This document shows, one piece after another, positions 6,142 through 7,822 of a stretch of DNA of 7,822 bases. A program made the position numbers and the translations under genes. The stretch lies in contig CANCFZ010000114.1 of NCBI GenBank assembly GCA_947377425.1, positions 1 to 7,822 on the forward strand, in the 5' to 3' direction. The number at the start of each line of letters is the position of its first letter. Positions within the stretch are counted from its first letter, which is position 1. Source of the DNA: Flavobacteriaceae bacterium (GTDB lineage Bacteria; Bacteroidota; Bacteroidia; Flavobacteriales; Flavobacteriaceae). Under the pieces are notes generated by a model that ran no database searches, was not told the origin of the DNA, and saw nothing but the letters and a program-made list of their open reading frames with translations.

Positions 6142-6738
6142 TTAATTGAATTCAACACCTAATGAAATAATTAGGGAATTAGAGAAATGGTATTGCTTGC
6201 GGTAGGAAGAAACGCCATCTTCCATATTATAATTGGTATGCGAAAGATGTAGTCCGGAATAGAAAGAAAAGGTCTTATTTAATTTATAATCTAAATAGGC
6301 ACCAATTCTAGTGTTAAATCCCGTTTGTCTCGCCAAGATATAGGAGCCTTCACGATGACTTAAATGCTCTAAACCAATACTTAAACTCGGACTAACATCA
6401 AAATTTTTATTGAGTTCAATACCATAAGCTAGTTGACCATAAAGCACTGTTTGTCTGCTAATTTCATAATCTAAAAAATCTGGCTGTTGGTTGTATTTGT
6501 AATTTGTATAAGTGATTCCACCTGTAAATTCGATTCCATATAATTTGAATAAGGTAAAATTACCTTCATAACCAATTGGAGAACTATAATATTTATTCAA
6601 AGCTGTATTCCCAAATTCAATAGGAGTAAAGACACCCAAACGCATTTTGGGCTCCAAATTAAAAACCTTTTTTTTCTTTTGTGCTTGAACGGTAAGTCCA
6701 AATACCAGAAAAGTTAAAATGATTAGATATCGTTTCAT
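6142..6738 (-). CDS. Small outer-membrane beta-barrel protein, function unknown
   Basis: This 198-residue protein begins with a clear Sec signal peptide (MKRYLIILTFLVFGLTVQA, cleavage probably before Gln20) followed by a Lys-rich KKKK patch. The mature part alternates polar and hydrophobic residues, with many Tyr, Gly and Phe, in about eight predicted strands. It ends in IISLGVEFN, close to the aromatic C-terminus typical of outer-membrane barrels. I do not recognise a named family. The motif HLSH occurs twice, at 125-128 and 164-167, in strands of similar context. The second, LHLSHTNYNMEDG, faintly recalls the His-x-Ser-Asn region of PagL-type lipid A deacylases, but key residues do not line up convincingly. 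It lies 3 bases after the lipoprotein gene and 2 before the thioesterase gene, so all three should share a transcript. Confidence 0.75.
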   Translation of the reverse strand: MKRYLIILTFLVFGLTVQAQKKKKVFNLEPKMRLGVFTPIEFGNTALNKYYSSPIGYEGNFTLFKLYGIEFTGGITYTNYKYNQQPDFLDYEISRQTVLYGQLAYGIELNKNFDVSPSLSIGLEHLSHREGSYILARQTGFNTRIGAYLDYKLNKTFSFYSGLHLSHTNYNMEDGVSSYRKQYHFSNSLIISLGVEFN

Positions 6739-6741
6739 GTT

Positions 6742-7374
6742 TTATAAAGTAATAGTTTGAGAAATAGTACTTGTGCCCACGGTAATAGTGGTTATAAATT
6801 CTTGCGAATTTTTTATTTGCGAATCATAAACGCTATAAGTAATGGTTACCGTTTGATTGGTTTTTACACGATATATTCTGGAATCTTCATTTAAATTAGC
6901 ATTAGAATCTTCATTTCCAATTCCTGAAAAGGTTACATCGGTAAGTTGTTTAACCGGATTTGAATTAGAGAAATTAAGGTATAAATCGACACTTTCATCG
7001 TATCTTAAAACATAAAAGCGTTGGTAGTTAATGGTTTCGGTAGTTAAGTTCTTCAATTCAGAATAGAAGTTAACTAACTGAGTGTTTCCTTCATATACAA
7101 CATAAAGTTTTTGAAACGGCTTGAAAGTAGAAATGCTAATTTTTCCTTCAGCATCTGTTGTACGACTAAAATTATCTGTATTGTAGCCAAAATAATAACC
7201 ATCATTCATTTCGGTTGTATACCGAATAGATAAGCCGTTAATAGGTTGATTTTGAGCGTCGTAAAATTCATTTTTTATTTCGATAATTTTAGAACCGCTA
7301 TATGGTGGTTCACAAGAATTTAGCATTAAAGCTAGGCACAGCATAAAGAAATAATAGGAAGTTTTTTTTTTCAT
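6742..7374 (-). CDS. Predicted lipoprotein of unknown function
   Basis: This 210-residue protein has a lipoprotein signal peptide: basic MKKK, a hydrophobic core, and the lipobox LNSC with acylated Cys21. The mature start CEPPYSG lacks an obvious run of acidic residues of the kind used for surface export in Flavobacteria. The remainder looks all-beta and Thr/Asn/Tyr-rich. An N-terminal segment (about 30-90: DAQNQPINGLSIRY ... TTDAEGKISI) resembles carboxypeptidase-regulatory/Ig-like beta-sandwich folds with the common DxxGK turn. A second beta region (about 120-210) ends in repetitive Thr-Ile strands. No catalytic motif is visible. The coding strand reads ATG followed by ten A's, a possible slippage site. 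It sits 16 bases after miaA and overlaps none. A structural partnership with the neighbouring barrel protein is inferred from adjacency only. Confidence 0.75.
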   Translation of the reverse strand: MKKKTSYYFFMLCLALMLNSCEPPYSGSKIIEIKNEFYDAQNQPINGLSIRYTTEMNDGYYFGYNTDNFSRTTDAEGKISISTFKPFQKLYVVYEGNTQLVNFYSELKNLTTETINYQRFYVLRYDESVDLYLNFSNSNPVKQLTDVTFSGIGNEDSNANLNEDSRIYRVKTNQTVTITYSVYDSQIKNSQEFITTITVGTSTISQTITL

Positions 7375-7390
7375 TTTTAAAAGCTTTTAT

Positions 7391-7822
7391 CTATAGATGC
7401 AATTTGTTTAAAATAGTTTCAAAATTTTCTTGAAAATTTATCCAAATTACATTTTCAGTGCGTTTAAACCAAGTTAATTGTCGTTTCGCAAATCGGCGTG
7501 TGTTTTTCTTGATTTCTTCCACTGCAAAATCTAATGAAATTTTCCCTTCAAAACAATCGAATAATTCCCTATAACCAACTGTTTGTAAAGCGTTTAATTC
7601 TTTATTTGAAAATAATTTTTCAGCTTCGGATAATAAACCTTCATTCATCATAATGTCAACACGTTGATTAATTCTGTTGTACATTATTTCTCTATCAGCT
7701 TCTAATCCAATAACAATAGGAGTAAAGTTTCTTGTATTTTTAACTTTGTTTAAAAAAGAAGAATAAGGTTTTTGTGTACCAATACAAACTTCTACAAATC
7801 GTTTCATTCGTTGCGGATTTTG
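7391..7822 (-). CDS. miaA: tRNA dimethylallyltransferase, C-terminal part; 5' end beyond window
   Basis: MiaA transfers a dimethylallyl group to N6 of adenosine 37 in tRNAs reading UNN codons. The frame is open to the right edge, so the Met at 7807 is internal. The 143 visible residues are about the second half of a protein of roughly 300. Family signatures are NPQRMKRFVEVCIGTQKPYS at the visible N-terminus, LEADREIMYNRINQRVDIMM, LQTVGYRELFD, and RRFAKRQLTWFKR near the end. The P-loop and dimethylallyl-diphosphate site lie outside the window. It is the first visible gene of a minus-strand operon that continues into the lipoprotein, barrel protein and thioesterase genes. The sequence is intact up to its TAG stop. 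Confidence 0.95.
   Translation of the reverse strand, partial: QNPQRMKRFVEVCIGTQKPYSSFLNKVKNTRNFTPIVIGLEADREIMYNRINQRVDIMMNEGLLSEAEKLFSNKELNALQTVGYRELFDCFEGKISLDFAVEEIKKNTRRFAKRQLTWFKRTENVIWINFQENFETILNKLHL

Noticed and set aside
7379..7388. Palindrome AAAAGCTTTT between miaA and the lipoprotein gene
   Set aside because: It is a short A/T-dominated palindrome with no loop; too small to be a terminator and likely chance.

Overview
The window looks like chromosomal DNA of a Bacteroidota bacterium, most likely a Flavobacterium-type member of the Flavobacteriaceae. It is strongly AT-rich and Lys/Asn/Ile-rich. Starts lack obvious Shine-Dalgarno sequences. Two stretches match the Bacteroidota -7 promoter element TAnnTTTG. 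The proteins (RprX/RprY-type two-component pair, PccB, CoaE, MiaA, acyl-ACP thioesterase) read as flavobacterial housekeeping versions. No transposase, phage gene, CRISPR array, tRNA or rRNA was seen.

Layout. Bases 1-1047 (+) hold the C-terminal two thirds of a propionyl-CoA carboxylase beta subunit, closed by a strong terminator with a UUCG tetraloop. A probable promoter at 1098-1105 then drives 1121-2839 (+). This single open frame joins a membrane-anchored family-2 glycosyltransferase to a complete dephospho-CoA kinase (CoaE). Next come a sensor histidine kinase (2911-4497) and an OmpR-family response regulator (4504-5208), 6 bases apart and ended by a clear terminator at 5214-5241. GTTAA repeats and a 14-base palindrome lie just upstream of the kinase and are candidate operator sites.

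The 199-base convergent gap (5209-5407) is nearly filled by a large imperfect palindrome that looks like a dispersed flavobacterial intergenic repeat. Everything to its right is on the minus strand and reads as one tight operon: miaA (cut by the window edge), a lipoprotein of unknown function, a small outer-membrane beta-barrel protein, and an acyl-ACP thioesterase. The gaps between these genes are 16, 3 and 2 bases.

The points most worth a second look are the glycosyltransferase-CoaE fusion, whose domain boundary falls exactly on a T8 run; the long palindromic repeat; the two uncharacterised surface proteins placed between miaA and the thioesterase, both with long A-runs near their 5' ends; and the GTTAA array upstream of the two-component system. 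Most of the window is otherwise conserved core gene content.
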